Shown: piece after piece, positions 54,202-63,205 of the stretch | How the letters are laid out: the number at the start of each line of letters is the position of its first letter | How positions within the stretch are numbered: position 1 is the first letter of the stretch | Assembly: GCF_007673525.1 (NCBI RefSeq) | Contig: NZ_VDZU01000001.1 | Location: forward strand, 3,135,911 to 3,199,910 | Length of the DNA stretch: 64,000 bases | From: Fictibacillus phosphorivorans | GTDB taxonomy: Bacteria > Bacillota > Bacilli > Bacillales > Fictibacillaceae | Direction of reading: 5' to 3' | The notes under the pieces: generated by a model | Told to the model about the DNA's origin: nothing | The model's database searches: none | Seen by the model: only the letters and a program-made list of their open reading frames with translations | Position numbers and translations under genes: made by a program

Positions 54202-55476
54202 CTATAGATTGATTACTTTCTTTAGAAGCAAATCCTTTTGCTCAGCCCTCCCCTCTGCCTTCTTCAATTTTCCTGCTATTTCATAGACAACAAGGTCACG
54301 ATTTTCTTCTAACAAAAGGGCTGTACTCACATGGCACTCGATCAGCAAATAGACGAGATCATCTTTTACTTCTTGCTTTAAAATTTCTACCTCATCTGCT
54401 CCATGAAATCCTACAGAAGAGCCAATTACAACGTATTCTCCAACTAATGTCGAATTTGTATCTTCATTACTTCCTTCTTCTGAAATAGAAGCTGAATTTT
54501 TCTTTCTTGCTACAGAATGAGACTGCAGCACATAAGTCAAGTCTTCCACCATTGCGCTTGCTGTTGGAAGTTTGCCTGCTCCTGCTCCTTGAACCGTAAC
54601 TTTACCTGCGAGGCTCGTATCGACCATAATCGCATTTTGGACGTCTTCCACCCCATATAATGGATGGTTTGCATCAACTAAAACAGGTTTTACAGATGAA
54701 ATGAATTGGTCGCGGTCACGGCGGATCCGCGCCAAATGCTTCACCTTATATCCCCAGTCTTTAAATACCGAGATTTGCTCTTCCGTTACTTCTGTTATCC
54801 CTTTTCGTTCTACGTCCTCCCATTTCGGCGTCTCACCAAAAGACAACTCGCTGAGAATCATTAACTTATAAAATGCATCATGACCTTCTATATCACTTGC
54901 TGGGTTAGCTTCTGCATAACCCAATTCTTGAGCAGATTTTAAAACGTCATGAAACGGAAGACCTTTCTCCCTCATATTCGTTAAAATATAGTTGGATGTG
55001 CCATTAAGTATCGCTTCAACTGCATGAATCTCATTTACTTGAAGAAGCTGAGAGATGCTACGAATGATTGGTGTTCCACCTGCTGTTGTCGCTTCATAAC
55101 CAACATAACGACCTAGCGTTTCCGCTTTATCAAGCAATGATCTTCCGTGTTTTGCAAACATGACTTTATTTGCAGTAATGACATGACAGCCTTTATCAAG
55201 AGCACAGCTTAAGTAAGTAAAACCTGGCTCTTCTCCTACGATTGCTTCAAATACAACCTCTAATCCATCAATATTGAGTATCTCATCAAAGTCAGTAGTT
55301 ATTAAAACATGCTCATCCACATCACGTTTTTTTGATCCATCCTTCACTAAGATCCCTTCGATCACTACCTCTTTACCGAGCACATTTTGAAGCTGTTCTC
55401 TATGTGTTTGTAATGCTTCATATACACCTTGGCCAACTGTTCCAAACCCTAGCAGCGCTGCTTTAATAGGTGCCAT
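54202..55476 (-). CDS. hom: Homoserine dehydrogenase
   Basis: 424 residues. Reduces aspartate semialdehyde to homoserine. NAD(P) motif GFGTVGQGVYEAL, the TANK lysine region, TTAGGTPIIRSI and GTSNYIL are all present in the first 330 residues. The C-terminal 90 residues are not a clear ACT domain, unlike typical Bacillus Hom, so threonine feedback may be absent. That suits a methionine-dedicated copy. It overlaps metX by 14 bases. Confidence 0.93.
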   Translation of the reverse strand: MAPIKAALLGFGTVGQGVYEALQTHREQLQNVLGKEVVIEGILVKDGSKKRDVDEHVLITTDFDEILNIDGLEVVFEAIVGEEPGFTYLSCALDKGCHVITANKVMFAKHGRSLLDKAETLGRYVGYEATTAGGTPIIRSISQLLQVNEIHAVEAILNGTSNYILTNMREKGLPFHDVLKSAQELGYAEANPASDIEGHDAFYKLMILSELSFGETPKWEDVERKGITEVTEEQISVFKDWGYKVKHLARIRRDRDQFISSVKPVLVDANHPLYGVEDVQNAIMVDTSLAGKVTVQGAGAGKLPTASAMVEDLTYVLQSHSVARKKNSASISEEGSNEDTNSTLVGEYVVIGSSVGFHGADEVEILKQEVKDDLVYLLIECHVSTALLLEENRDLVVYEIAGKLKKAEGRAEQKDLLLKKVINL

Positions 55477-56560
55477 ATTGAAGCCTCCCTTCTTGTCTCA
55501 ATGCTTCTCTTACATGTGGTCCCCATTTATCAAATTCCACTAAGAATCCATCATGACCGAAGTCTGTTTCAATCGAATAGTAGGTTCCGAATCTAGTATG
55601 TTTTATGAAATTCTCAATCACTTCTGGTGGATATAGAAGATCGCCTTCATAACCAAAAGCATATACTTCAGCTTGTATTTGTGAGGCTGCCCTCTCCCAG
55701 CCACCGAGTTTATCCCCGATATCAAAAGCGTTCATCGCGTATAGAAGAGATACATAGCTCTCCACATCAAATCGTTTGGTCAATTTCTCCCCTTGATACG
55801 TAAGATAGGAATCTACTTGAAAGAACGGCTTACCTTCATCGTCTTTTTCTTTGATCTCTCTATTGAATCTCTCATTAAATAGTTTTGGTTGACGATACGT
55901 TAATAGCCCAGCCATACGTGCGATCTCCAAACCTGCTAATCTCTTTTCGCCTCTATAGTTACCACTCTTATACACAGGATCATTTTCGATCGCATGAAGG
56001 GCAAGTCTATTAAAAGCCACACCATAATCACTTAAGAAGGGAGTTGCCGCAAAGATAAATACTTTTTCTAAAAAATACGGAAACTGCACAGCCCATTCAA
56101 GTGCCTGCATACCGCCGAGTGATCCTCCCATGACCGCAAGAAGTCTCGGGATCCCTAAAATGCTAAGGGCCTGTCGCTGTGCGCGAACCATATCTCTTAC
56201 CGTTACAAAAGGAAATGATTTTCCATAGTTATCTCCGGTTTCAGGATTCTTACTTGCTGGACCCGTTGAACCACTGCACCCTCCGAGTACATTAAATGTA
56301 ATGACTTGAAACTGGTTTGTGTCTATATATTGATCAGGGCCAACTAATCCACGCCACCAACCTGGGTCTTCTTCTGATCCGTATGCATACTGATTTCCAG
56401 TTAACGCGTGGCAGAGTAAGACAACAGGGCCTTTAGCGTTACCTGTCTTCTCAAAAGCTAATTCGGCGTTCGGAATTACTTTTCCTGATTCTAGAGCAAA
56501 GTCACCGATTCTGACCTTCCCTATCTTTCTTGACGCATCAAGCAAGTTTTTGTAACTCAC
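55463..56560 (-). CDS. metX: Homoserine O-acetyltransferase
   Basis: 365-residue alpha/beta-hydrolase. It makes O-acetylhomoserine from homoserine and acetyl-CoA. The nucleophile elbow GGSLGGMQALEWA holds the catalytic Ser; the His lies in DFGHDGFLVEFD near the C-terminus. It overlaps the upstream acyl-CoA synthetase gene by 23 bases and the downstream hom by 14, so all three are translationally coupled. Confidence 0.94.
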   Translation of the reverse strand: MSYKNLLDASRKIGKVRIGDFALESGKVIPNAELAFEKTGNAKGPVVLLCHALTGNQYAYGSEEDPGWWRGLVGPDQYIDTNQFQVITFNVLGGCSGSTGPASKNPETGDNYGKSFPFVTVRDMVRAQRQALSILGIPRLLAVMGGSLGGMQALEWAVQFPYFLEKVFIFAATPFLSDYGVAFNRLALHAIENDPVYKSGNYRGEKRLAGLEIARMAGLLTYRQPKLFNERFNREIKEKDDEGKPFFQVDSYLTYQGEKLTKRFDVESYVSLLYAMNAFDIGDKLGGWERAASQIQAEVYAFGYEGDLLYPPEVIENFIKHTRFGTYYSIETDFGHDGFLVEFDKWGPHVREALRQEGRLQYGTY

Positions 56561-58229
56561 GGGCTTTCAGCTCTCTTCGCAATATTTTTCCGCTGATCTT
56601 TGTCTTTGGAAGCTCTTCTACGATTTCGATCTCACGAGGTGCGGCATGTGCAGCTAATTGTCCTCGAACAAAGATTCGGATTTCATCCAAAAGCTCTTTA
56701 CTTTCGCTGTATCCATCTTTTAGAACGATGAACGCTTTCACGATTTCTCCACGTATGGGATCTGGTTTGCCGATTACTCCTGCTTCGGCAACTGCTTTGT
56801 GCTCGATCAGTTTGCTTTCGACTTCAAAAGGTCCGATTCGTTCTCCCGAAGAATTAATCATGTCATCTGAACGTCCTTGGAAAAAGATATAATCATCTTC
56901 GTCTTTAATAGCTAGATCACCAGATACGTACCACTCGCCCCAACTAAAATACGAATCATATTTTTCAGGATTCTGCCAAACTTCTCTCATGATCGCCGGC
57001 CATGGAGCCTTGATCGCTAAATGACCTACGGCATAAGGAGGCAGTTCATTTCCGTCTTCATCCAATACGGTTGCGGTTATGCCAGGAAATGCTTTTCCCA
57101 TCGATCCAGGCTTTATTGGATCTGTTGGAAGGTTCACAATAAGCTGTGCACCAGTTTCCGTCATCCACCACGTATCATGAATTCTTTTTCCGAGAACGTT
57201 CTGTCCCCAATAGATCACTTCTGGATTCAATGGCTCGCCTACACTTAATATGTGGCGAAGCTTAGAGAGATCATAGTGTTCGGGAAGCTCATTCCCTTTT
57301 GCCATCAACATGCGAAAGGCTGTTGGAGCGCTATACCAAACTGTTACACCTGTTTTTTGCAGAGTTTCGTACCACGTTTCTGCTTTAAATCGCCCACCAT
57401 GAATGACAATGGTAGCTCCGTTTAATAATGGAGCAAAAACGCCATACACCGTTCCTGTCACCCATCCAGGATGAGCCGTGCACCAATACACATCATCTTC
57501 TTGAATATCCAACACCCATCTGCCTGTAAGATATTGCTGCACCAACGCTCGATGAGCATGGATGATCCCTTTAGGTTTTCCAGTAGAACCAGAAGTGTAG
57601 TGGATGTTCAGACCATGTTCAGGGTCTACCCACTCAATCTGACTCTCAGTGCTTCCCACACTCTTCAACTCTTTTTGAAGCGAGATTTCACCTTTATCTC
57701 CTTCACCATCTGTTAGAAAGACCGTGTGAAGACTTGGGAGATCCTCTCTTGGTACACGCTGATACAACTCTTCATTTGTAATCAAGAACGTTCCTTCACA
57801 GTCACTGATTCGGTCTCTTACTGCATCCGACATGAATGCTTCAAATAACGGACCCACAATAGCTCCAAGCTTTATGGCAGCTAACATCGCGATATGACAG
57901 TGATGGTGTTTTGGCAAGAAAACAAAAATAAAATCTCCGCTCTTTACACCATGCTTTTTTAAAACCGCTGCCCACTGATCTGTTGTTTCCTTTAGTTCTC
58001 TATAATTCGTTTTTATTTCTTGTGAATCGTCTATATAATGAAGAGCTGTTTTTTCACCTCTTCCTTCTTCAACATGACGATCTACACATTCATAGGCCAT
58101 ATTCGTCTTACCATCACTTCGTCTATTGAATCTTTCGGTAAAAGTTTCCCAAGAAAATTCTGTATTTCTTTGATCTTCTGAAATATTATGTGTTCCTTCG
58201 ACTGGATGAATGGTGGCTAGTTTTGTCAT
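56538..58229 (-). CDS. Acetyl-CoA synthetase-like AMP-forming enzyme
   Basis: 563 residues of the ANL superfamily, close in pattern to AcsA of bacilli. Adenylate motif YTSGSTGKPKGIIHAH, DTWWMTETG, the hinge SGERIGPFEVE and the catalytic C-terminal lysine in KISGKILRRE. The start overlaps ssuB by 4 bases. Sitting directly before metX, it likely supplies acetyl-CoA for O-acetylhomoserine synthesis. Acetate as substrate is inferred; propionate or another short acid is possible. Confidence 0.85.
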   Translation of the reverse strand: MTKLATIHPVEGTHNISEDQRNTEFSWETFTERFNRRSDGKTNMAYECVDRHVEEGRGEKTALHYIDDSQEIKTNYRELKETTDQWAAVLKKHGVKSGDFIFVFLPKHHHCHIAMLAAIKLGAIVGPLFEAFMSDAVRDRISDCEGTFLITNEELYQRVPREDLPSLHTVFLTDGEGDKGEISLQKELKSVGSTESQIEWVDPEHGLNIHYTSGSTGKPKGIIHAHRALVQQYLTGRWVLDIQEDDVYWCTAHPGWVTGTVYGVFAPLLNGATIVIHGGRFKAETWYETLQKTGVTVWYSAPTAFRMLMAKGNELPEHYDLSKLRHILSVGEPLNPEVIYWGQNVLGKRIHDTWWMTETGAQLIVNLPTDPIKPGSMGKAFPGITATVLDEDGNELPPYAVGHLAIKAPWPAIMREVWQNPEKYDSYFSWGEWYVSGDLAIKDEDDYIFFQGRSDDMINSSGERIGPFEVESKLIEHKAVAEAGVIGKPDPIRGEIVKAFIVLKDGYSESKELLDEIRIFVRGQLAAHAAPREIEIVEELPKTKISGKILRRELKARELQKLA

Positions 58230-58957
58230 TGATGTTCACCTGCTGCTTTCTTTTCAACGTTTAATAGATGTAAGATGTGAGCTTTTTGTTTAGAAAGGTA
58301 ACCGTCTCCACGGGTTCTCGGTCTTTGTTTTTCTATTGAAACTTCGCTATACACTTCACCTGGCTGACCTTTTAAGATAAAGATTCGGTCACATAAATAA
58401 AGAGCTTCATCAATATCGTGAGTAACTAAGATCATCGTGGTTTTCTTTTTTTGCCATATGGATAAAAGAAGATCTTGAAGCTGCATTTTAGTAAAAGCAT
58501 CTAACGCACTGAACGGTTCGTCTAATAATAGAATTTCCGGTTCCGTAATAAGCGCTCTTGCTATTGCTGTACGCTGTGCCATCCCACCTGATAAATCTTT
58601 GGGGTAATGGTTCTCAAAACCCGTTAAACCTACTAGATCTAAATACGTTTTATATTTATCCGTATTCCTCTCTTCTTTTTTCAGTCCGAATGAAATGTTC
58701 TTTTTTACAGACAACCAAGGCAGAAGGCGAGGTTCTTGAAACATCATACCGATCTGATTATTCGATCCATTTTCTATTGAAATCGTACCTTCATACTGTT
58801 GATCGAGCCCTGATAATACGCGAAGCAATGTGCTTTTCCCACAGCCGCTCGTTCCTAGAACTCCAATTATCTCCCCTTCCTTTACAGAAAGGTTGATATC
58901 TTGAAACCCGGCCGTGCCATGATTAAACGTACGTTTTAAACGATTTACCTTCAGCAT
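58226..58957 (-). CDS. ABC transporter ATPase, SsuB-like
   Basis: 243 residues. Walker A GTSGCGKSTLLR, signature LSGGMAQRTAIARA, Walker B ILLLDEPFSALD and the switch His in LVTHDIDEAL. Belongs to the nitrate/sulfonate/taurine group of importers. It lies 15 bases after the permease stop. The substrate is probably a sulfur compound, judging from the methionine genes around it. Confidence 0.88.
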   Translation of the reverse strand: MLKVNRLKRTFNHGTAGFQDINLSVKEGEIIGVLGTSGCGKSTLLRVLSGLDQQYEGTISIENGSNNQIGMMFQEPRLLPWLSVKKNISFGLKKEERNTDKYKTYLDLVGLTGFENHYPKDLSGGMAQRTAIARALITEPEILLLDEPFSALDAFTKMQLQDLLLSIWQKKKTTMILVTHDIDEALYLCDRIFILKGQPGEVYSEVSIEKQRPRTRGDGYLSKQKAHILHLLNVEKKAAGEHQ

Positions 58958-58972
58958 TTGTTTCCCCTCCTT

Positions 58973-59824
58973 CTATCCTTGATTGGTCATACTGTCTTGC
59001 CATTTTAGTGAACGATGTTCGACCCATTTCAAAACGGCATCCGTTATTTTTCCTAAGACTGCAAATAGCAAAATGCTTGCAATTACCGTGTCTGGTGAGT
59101 ATGTGTTTTGACCTACCACGAGCAGATAGCCTAGTCCTTCACTTGCTCCCATAAGTTCTGCCGCTACTACGAACATCCACCCAAGTCCTAACCCGCTGCG
59201 CATACCTGTAATAAATGAAGGTAATGCAGCTGGCAATATAATGCGTTTTGTTAGCTGGTAAGGTGTGAGCTGATATATTCTTCCGACCTCAATAAGCTTA
59301 CGATCCACACCTTGGATTCCTGCCACAATATTTAAATAGACAGGAAAAAATACACCTACTGCGATTAATGAAATCTTGGAAGGTTCTCCAATTCCCATCC
59401 AAAGGATAAAGAGCGGTACCCACGCGAGAGAAGGGATAGATCGAATGGCTTGAAACAATGGGTCTAATAGTCTTTCTGCTGTTTTTGCATAACCTACGAT
59501 TGCACCGATTACAACCGCCGCTCCCGTTCCAATTGCAAATCCTAAGAATACCCGCGTCAGGGTAATAGAGATATGACCGAACAGTGAACCATCTTGATAC
59601 ATACTGATTATTTTTTCTAAAATAATGGTTGGTGCTGGCAACAGATGTGCGGCGAGAAGTCCTGTTCTAGCGGCGATTTCCCACGTTATTAATAAAATGA
59701 TAGGCAAGATAGAGCCTATAAGGATTCCTCTTCCTAATTGGAATATGCCTTTAGAAGCTGAGAGCTTTTGAGGGGAAGCTCTCTGGGCTATTTTCCACTT
59801 ATGAGTTTCAGAAATCATCGACAC
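58973..59824 (-). CDS. ABC transporter permease, SsuC-like
   Basis: 283 residues with about six membrane segments and the coupling-helix motif EVGRIYQLTPYQLTKRIILP typical of BPD permeases of the SsuC/TauC type. It lies 16 bases after the binding protein gene. Confidence 0.88.
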   Translation of the reverse strand: MSMISETHKWKIAQRASPQKLSASKGIFQLGRGILIGSILPIILLITWEIAARTGLLAAHLLPAPTIILEKIISMYQDGSLFGHISITLTRVFLGFAIGTGAAVVIGAIVGYAKTAERLLDPLFQAIRSIPSLAWVPLFILWMGIGEPSKISLIAVGVFFPVYLNIVAGIQGVDRKLIEVGRIYQLTPYQLTKRIILPAALPSFITGMRSGLGLGWMFVVAAELMGASEGLGYLLVVGQNTYSPDTVIASILLFAVLGKITDAVLKWVEHRSLKWQDSMTNQG

Positions 59825-59840
59825 TTCCTCCTCTCTCTCC

Positions 59841-60830
59841 TTATTGGTTGATCACTTTTTCTGCGTACTTCGGGTTGATCAATTTCTTTACCAGATCTTT
59901 GATGTTAGTATCTTTTTTGACAATCTCTTCTTTTTGGAGTACTTCGCCTGCAGCCGATATAGCTTTTTCATGCTGTGATCCTGGAACAGGTTCCTCGAAG
60001 TTGTTTCGTTGCAGTTGTTTTTTTGCGACATCTTCTTTAATCCCCGCTTCTTCTGATAAAAGTTTTGCTGCTTCCTCTGGATGTTCAATCGTCCATTTTC
60101 TAGCTTTTTCGTAAAGTTCAACCACTTGTTCTACTTGCTTTGGATGGTTTTTCGCAAATTCAGAGCGTACGTTTAACGTGCCATACGTATTAAAATCTGG
60201 ATTGCGATAAATGTACTTCGCTCCGGATTCAACTTCTGTTCTAGCCATATGTGGATCTAATCCAGCCCAAGCGTCCACTTGCCCTTTTAAAAGTGCGTTC
60301 GCTCCATCGGCATGTTGTAGATTTACGATCTGTACGTCTTTTGCAGAAAGGCCGGCATCTGCAAGTGCTCGTAGTAAAAAGATGTGCGGGTCCGTACCAA
60401 ATGTTGCCGCTACTTTTTTGCCTTTCAGATCTTTTACATCTTTAATCGTTGATCCATCTGCTGCAACAAGTGCTGTCCATTCTGGCTGAGAATAGATATA
60501 GACTGACTCGATCGGAGCACCTTTGTCTTTTGCGATTAAAGCTGCCGCACCAGCTGTGGATCCAAAATCAACGCTATCTGAATTCAAAAACTCGAGCGCT
60601 TTGTTACTTCCTTGACTTTGAACCCATTCCACTTCAATGCCTTCTTTTTTGAACGCCTCTTCCGCCCAGCCAAACTTTTTAAGTGCTAGACTTGTTGGAG
60701 AATAAAAGGCATAATCTAGTCGGATCTTCTCTGGTTTTTCTCCCTCTTTTGCACTGCTTGAACAGCCTGCTAACACTAAAGCGCCAGCTAAGCTTAATGC
60801 CAGTGCTGCTTTCTGCCAGATCTTCAACAT
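59841..60830 (-). CDS. Substrate-binding lipoprotein, SsuA-like
   Basis: 329 residues with a lipoprotein signal (LVLAGC, lipid-modified Cys23). The NMT1/SsuA-type fold shows LDYAFYSPTSLALKKFGW, SNKALEFLNSDSVDFG and HADGANALLKGQVDAWAG. A sulfonate is the usual ligand, but no SsuD or TauD monooxygenase is encoded here, so another sulfur compound is possible. It follows metY by about 104 bases, likely within one operon. Confidence 0.87.
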   Translation of the reverse strand: MLKIWQKAALALSLAGALVLAGCSSSAKEGEKPEKIRLDYAFYSPTSLALKKFGWAEEAFKKEGIEVEWVQSQGSNKALEFLNSDSVDFGSTAGAAALIAKDKGAPIESVYIYSQPEWTALVAADGSTIKDVKDLKGKKVAATFGTDPHIFLLRALADAGLSAKDVQIVNLQHADGANALLKGQVDAWAGLDPHMARTEVESGAKYIYRNPDFNTYGTLNVRSEFAKNHPKQVEQVVELYEKARKWTIEHPEEAAKLLSEEAGIKEDVAKKQLQRNNFEEPVPGSQHEKAISAAGEVLQKEEIVKKDTNIKDLVKKLINPKYAEKVINQ

Positions 60831-60934
60831 GTACTTCCCTCCACGTTTATCTCTTTTTGTATGGCTATTTTTGTGAGTTACTCTTGATAGTCGTTGACTT
60901 TTGCTCCAGGATGCTCGCTTTCCAATTTCTATTT

Positions 60935-62725
60935 TTAAAGTTCACACGCATACGTTGAAATGGTTCCTCTTAGTCGTTGTGCTTCTTTATACGTACATCT
61001 GTTATGAACAACATCAATTCCGGCTTCTTTCGCGATTCTTGCAGCTTCTGGCGAGATGACGCCTTCTTGCAGCCAGAACACTTTTGGCTGTGTGATCGCC
61101 GCTTCTTTTGCGAGCTCGATCGCCGCTTCTGGACTTCTAAATACTTGAACCACATCGATCGGAAACGGAATGGATTTTAAATCTGGATATGCTTTTTCAT
61201 CTAGCACTTCTGTCTCTCTTGGATTAACCGGAACAATTTTATAGCCAAGGCGCTGCATTTTTCTAGCTAATCTATGGCTTGGTCTAGCAGGGTTAGAACT
61301 GAGTCCTACGATTGCCAGCGTCTTAGGACGTTGAATTTCTTGACCGTTCTCGATTGCTCGATACAGTGATGATTGCAATGCCCAACGAATAACACCCTCA
61401 TCGTTAATCGTGATCTCTGTTTTATCCGATCCTATTCCTGTTGCTGTTTGTATCGCACGATCAAGATCATTCGTAAGATCTTTTACGGATTCAAGTCCGA
61501 TCGATAACCGAATCAGCTCTTCTGTTACGCCTGTTGCTATTAATTCTTCTCCACTCAACTGCTGATGAGTAGTAGAAGCAGGATGGATGATCAATGATTT
61601 TGCATCCCCAACATTTGCAACGTGTGACCATAAGGAGATGTTGTTGATGACCTTACGTCCTGCATCTCGCCCACCCTTGATTCCAAAGTTTACGATCGAA
61701 CCAAAACCATTGCTTAAATATTTTTTAGCAAGCTCATGACTTCTGTGCGAAGAAAGACCAGGGTATGAAACCCAATCTACTGCTGGATGTTTTTCCAGGT
61801 ATTCCGCTACTTCTTGTGCGTTCTTCGCATGTTTTTCCACTCGTAGATGCAGTGTTTCTAAACCTTGTAAAAGAAGAAATGCATTGTGTGGACTCAAACA
61901 TGCCCCGAAATCTCGTAAAAGCTGTACGCGTAATTTAGTCGCAAAAGCTAACGTTCCAAAGTCATTTGCGTATCTTAATCCGTTATAACTGTTATCTGGC
62001 TCAGTGAATCCTGGATATTTCTCTGAGTTCCAATTAAAGCGTCCTCCGTCTACCACAACACCGCCAATAGCTGTTCCATGTCCGCCTATCCATTTTGTTG
62101 CTGAGTGAATGACGATGTCTGCTCCATAGCTTAATGGTTTGGTTACATATGGCGTTGCAAACGTATTATCAATAATTAAAGGTACACCGCTCTCATGCGC
62201 AATTTCTGCTACTGCCTCAATATCTAATACGTTAAGACTCGGGTTACCGATCGTTTCAGCAAAAAATGCTTTCGTGTTTGGAGTAACCGCTTTTCTGAAG
62301 TTCTCAGGGTCTTCTGCATCTACAAACTTTACGTTGATTCCGTATTTTGGAAGAGTAGTAGAAAACAGGTTATAAGTTCCTCCATATAGATTCGTAGCTG
62401 CAATAATTTCATCGCCTGCATGTGCGACGTTTAAGATAGCAAGAGCAATCGCTGACATACCGGAAGAAGTAGCGACAGCTGCAACACCATCTTCTAGAAG
62501 TGCAACTCTTTTCTCAAAAACATCAACAGTTGGATTTCCGATTCGGCTGTAGATATTTCCTGGCTCGTCGAGTGCGAAAAGGCTTTGCGCATGATCTGTA
62601 TCAGAAAAAACGTAGGAAGTAGTCTGGTAGACAGGTACTGCTCGTGATCCTGTCGTTGGGTCAGGCGCTTGCCCCCCATGTAATAGCAATGTTTCAATAT
62701 CGTATCCGTCAAAAGATTTTGTCAT
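60935..62725 (-). CDS. metY: O-acetylhomoserine sulfhydrylase fused to a CoA-binding domain
   Basis: 596 residues. The first 430 are a PLP-dependent MetY/MetB-fold enzyme (YSRIGNPTVDVFEKR, DNTFATPYVTKPL, PLP lysine in HSATKWIGGHG) that makes homocysteine from O-acetylhomoserine and sulfide. From about residue 455 a CoA-binding (YccU-type Rossmann) domain of about 140 residues follows, with LAIVGLSSNPARPSH, IVPVNPRE and NRCTYKEAQR. A linker of about 25 residues connects them. The fusion is in one open frame. AGAAGGAG precedes the ATG, and the SAM-I riboswitch lies 143 bases upstream. Confidence 0.9.
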   Translation of the reverse strand: MTKSFDGYDIETLLLHGGQAPDPTTGSRAVPVYQTTSYVFSDTDHAQSLFALDEPGNIYSRIGNPTVDVFEKRVALLEDGVAAVATSSGMSAIALAILNVAHAGDEIIAATNLYGGTYNLFSTTLPKYGINVKFVDAEDPENFRKAVTPNTKAFFAETIGNPSLNVLDIEAVAEIAHESGVPLIIDNTFATPYVTKPLSYGADIVIHSATKWIGGHGTAIGGVVVDGGRFNWNSEKYPGFTEPDNSYNGLRYANDFGTLAFATKLRVQLLRDFGACLSPHNAFLLLQGLETLHLRVEKHAKNAQEVAEYLEKHPAVDWVSYPGLSSHRSHELAKKYLSNGFGSIVNFGIKGGRDAGRKVINNISLWSHVANVGDAKSLIIHPASTTHQQLSGEELIATGVTEELIRLSIGLESVKDLTNDLDRAIQTATGIGSDKTEITINDEGVIRWALQSSLYRAIENGQEIQRPKTLAIVGLSSNPARPSHRLARKMQRLGYKIVPVNPRETEVLDEKAYPDLKSIPFPIDVVQVFRSPEAAIELAKEAAITQPKVFWLQEGVISPEAARIAKEAGIDVVHNRCTYKEAQRLRGTISTYACEL

Positions 62726-62867
62726 TGTATTCGCTCCTTCTTATTATTCAAATAAAATCTATAGGAAAACTAGGGATAAAGATTAATGCTCTTCCCTTTT
62801 GCTATATTCAATTTTTAAAATGAAATAAGTGACTAAGTGATGTTTGTGATTGAAGTATGATAAGGGG

Positions 62868-62903
62868 GAAAAAGAAAAACCCCCTTCCTAAGAAGAGGGT
62901 TTT
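62868..62903 (-). terminator. Intrinsic terminator of the SAM-I riboswitch
   Basis: AACCCCCTTC (62878-62887) pairs with GAAGAGGGTT (62892-62901) around CTAA, with a T-run on the minus strand. It is the expression platform of the aptamer just upstream. Confidence 0.9.
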
Positions 62904-62910
62904 GGTCCTC

Positions 62911-63029
62911 CTCTTATCTTTCAGATCAAAAAATAGATCTGTAGGAATTGGCACCTTTCCAAACCAAAATGTGGTTTGTTGGTTGCCGGGCTTCATCGGG
63001 CCTAGTCCCTCCGCCTCTCTGGATAAGAG
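62911..63029 (-). promoter_or_regulatory. SAM-I (S-box) riboswitch
   Basis: The conserved S-box elements occur in order on the minus strand: P1 (63029-63022 with 62918-62911), AGAGAGGCGGAGGGA, the GATGAAGCCCGGCAACC block, AAGGTGCCAATTCC and the 3' P1 strand GAAAGATAAG. When SAM is high the downstream terminator forms and the methionine operon is shut off. Controls metY and, by position, the genes to hom. Confidence 0.95.
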
Positions 63030-63087
63030 ATATTCAAATTATGTTTAACACATTAACGTGCTGATGTTTGTTTTGTTCTTGAATAGG

Positions 63088-63117
63088 ATTATAGAGTATG
63101 ATGTTTTAGAAAGTCAA
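63088..63117 (-). promoter_or_regulatory. Sigma-A promoter of the methionine operon
   Basis: TTGACT (63117-63112) and TATAAT (63093-63088) on the minus strand with an 18-base spacer. It lies about 60 bases upstream of the SAM-I aptamer. Confidence 0.8.
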
Positions 63118-63205
63118 CCGTTTTTTGAAAAGTCATAAAAGTTATACAAAAGAATGAGTGTTCAACTGTCAGCTTTGAATTAAGATTATGCCCATGCTAT
63201 GCCGG

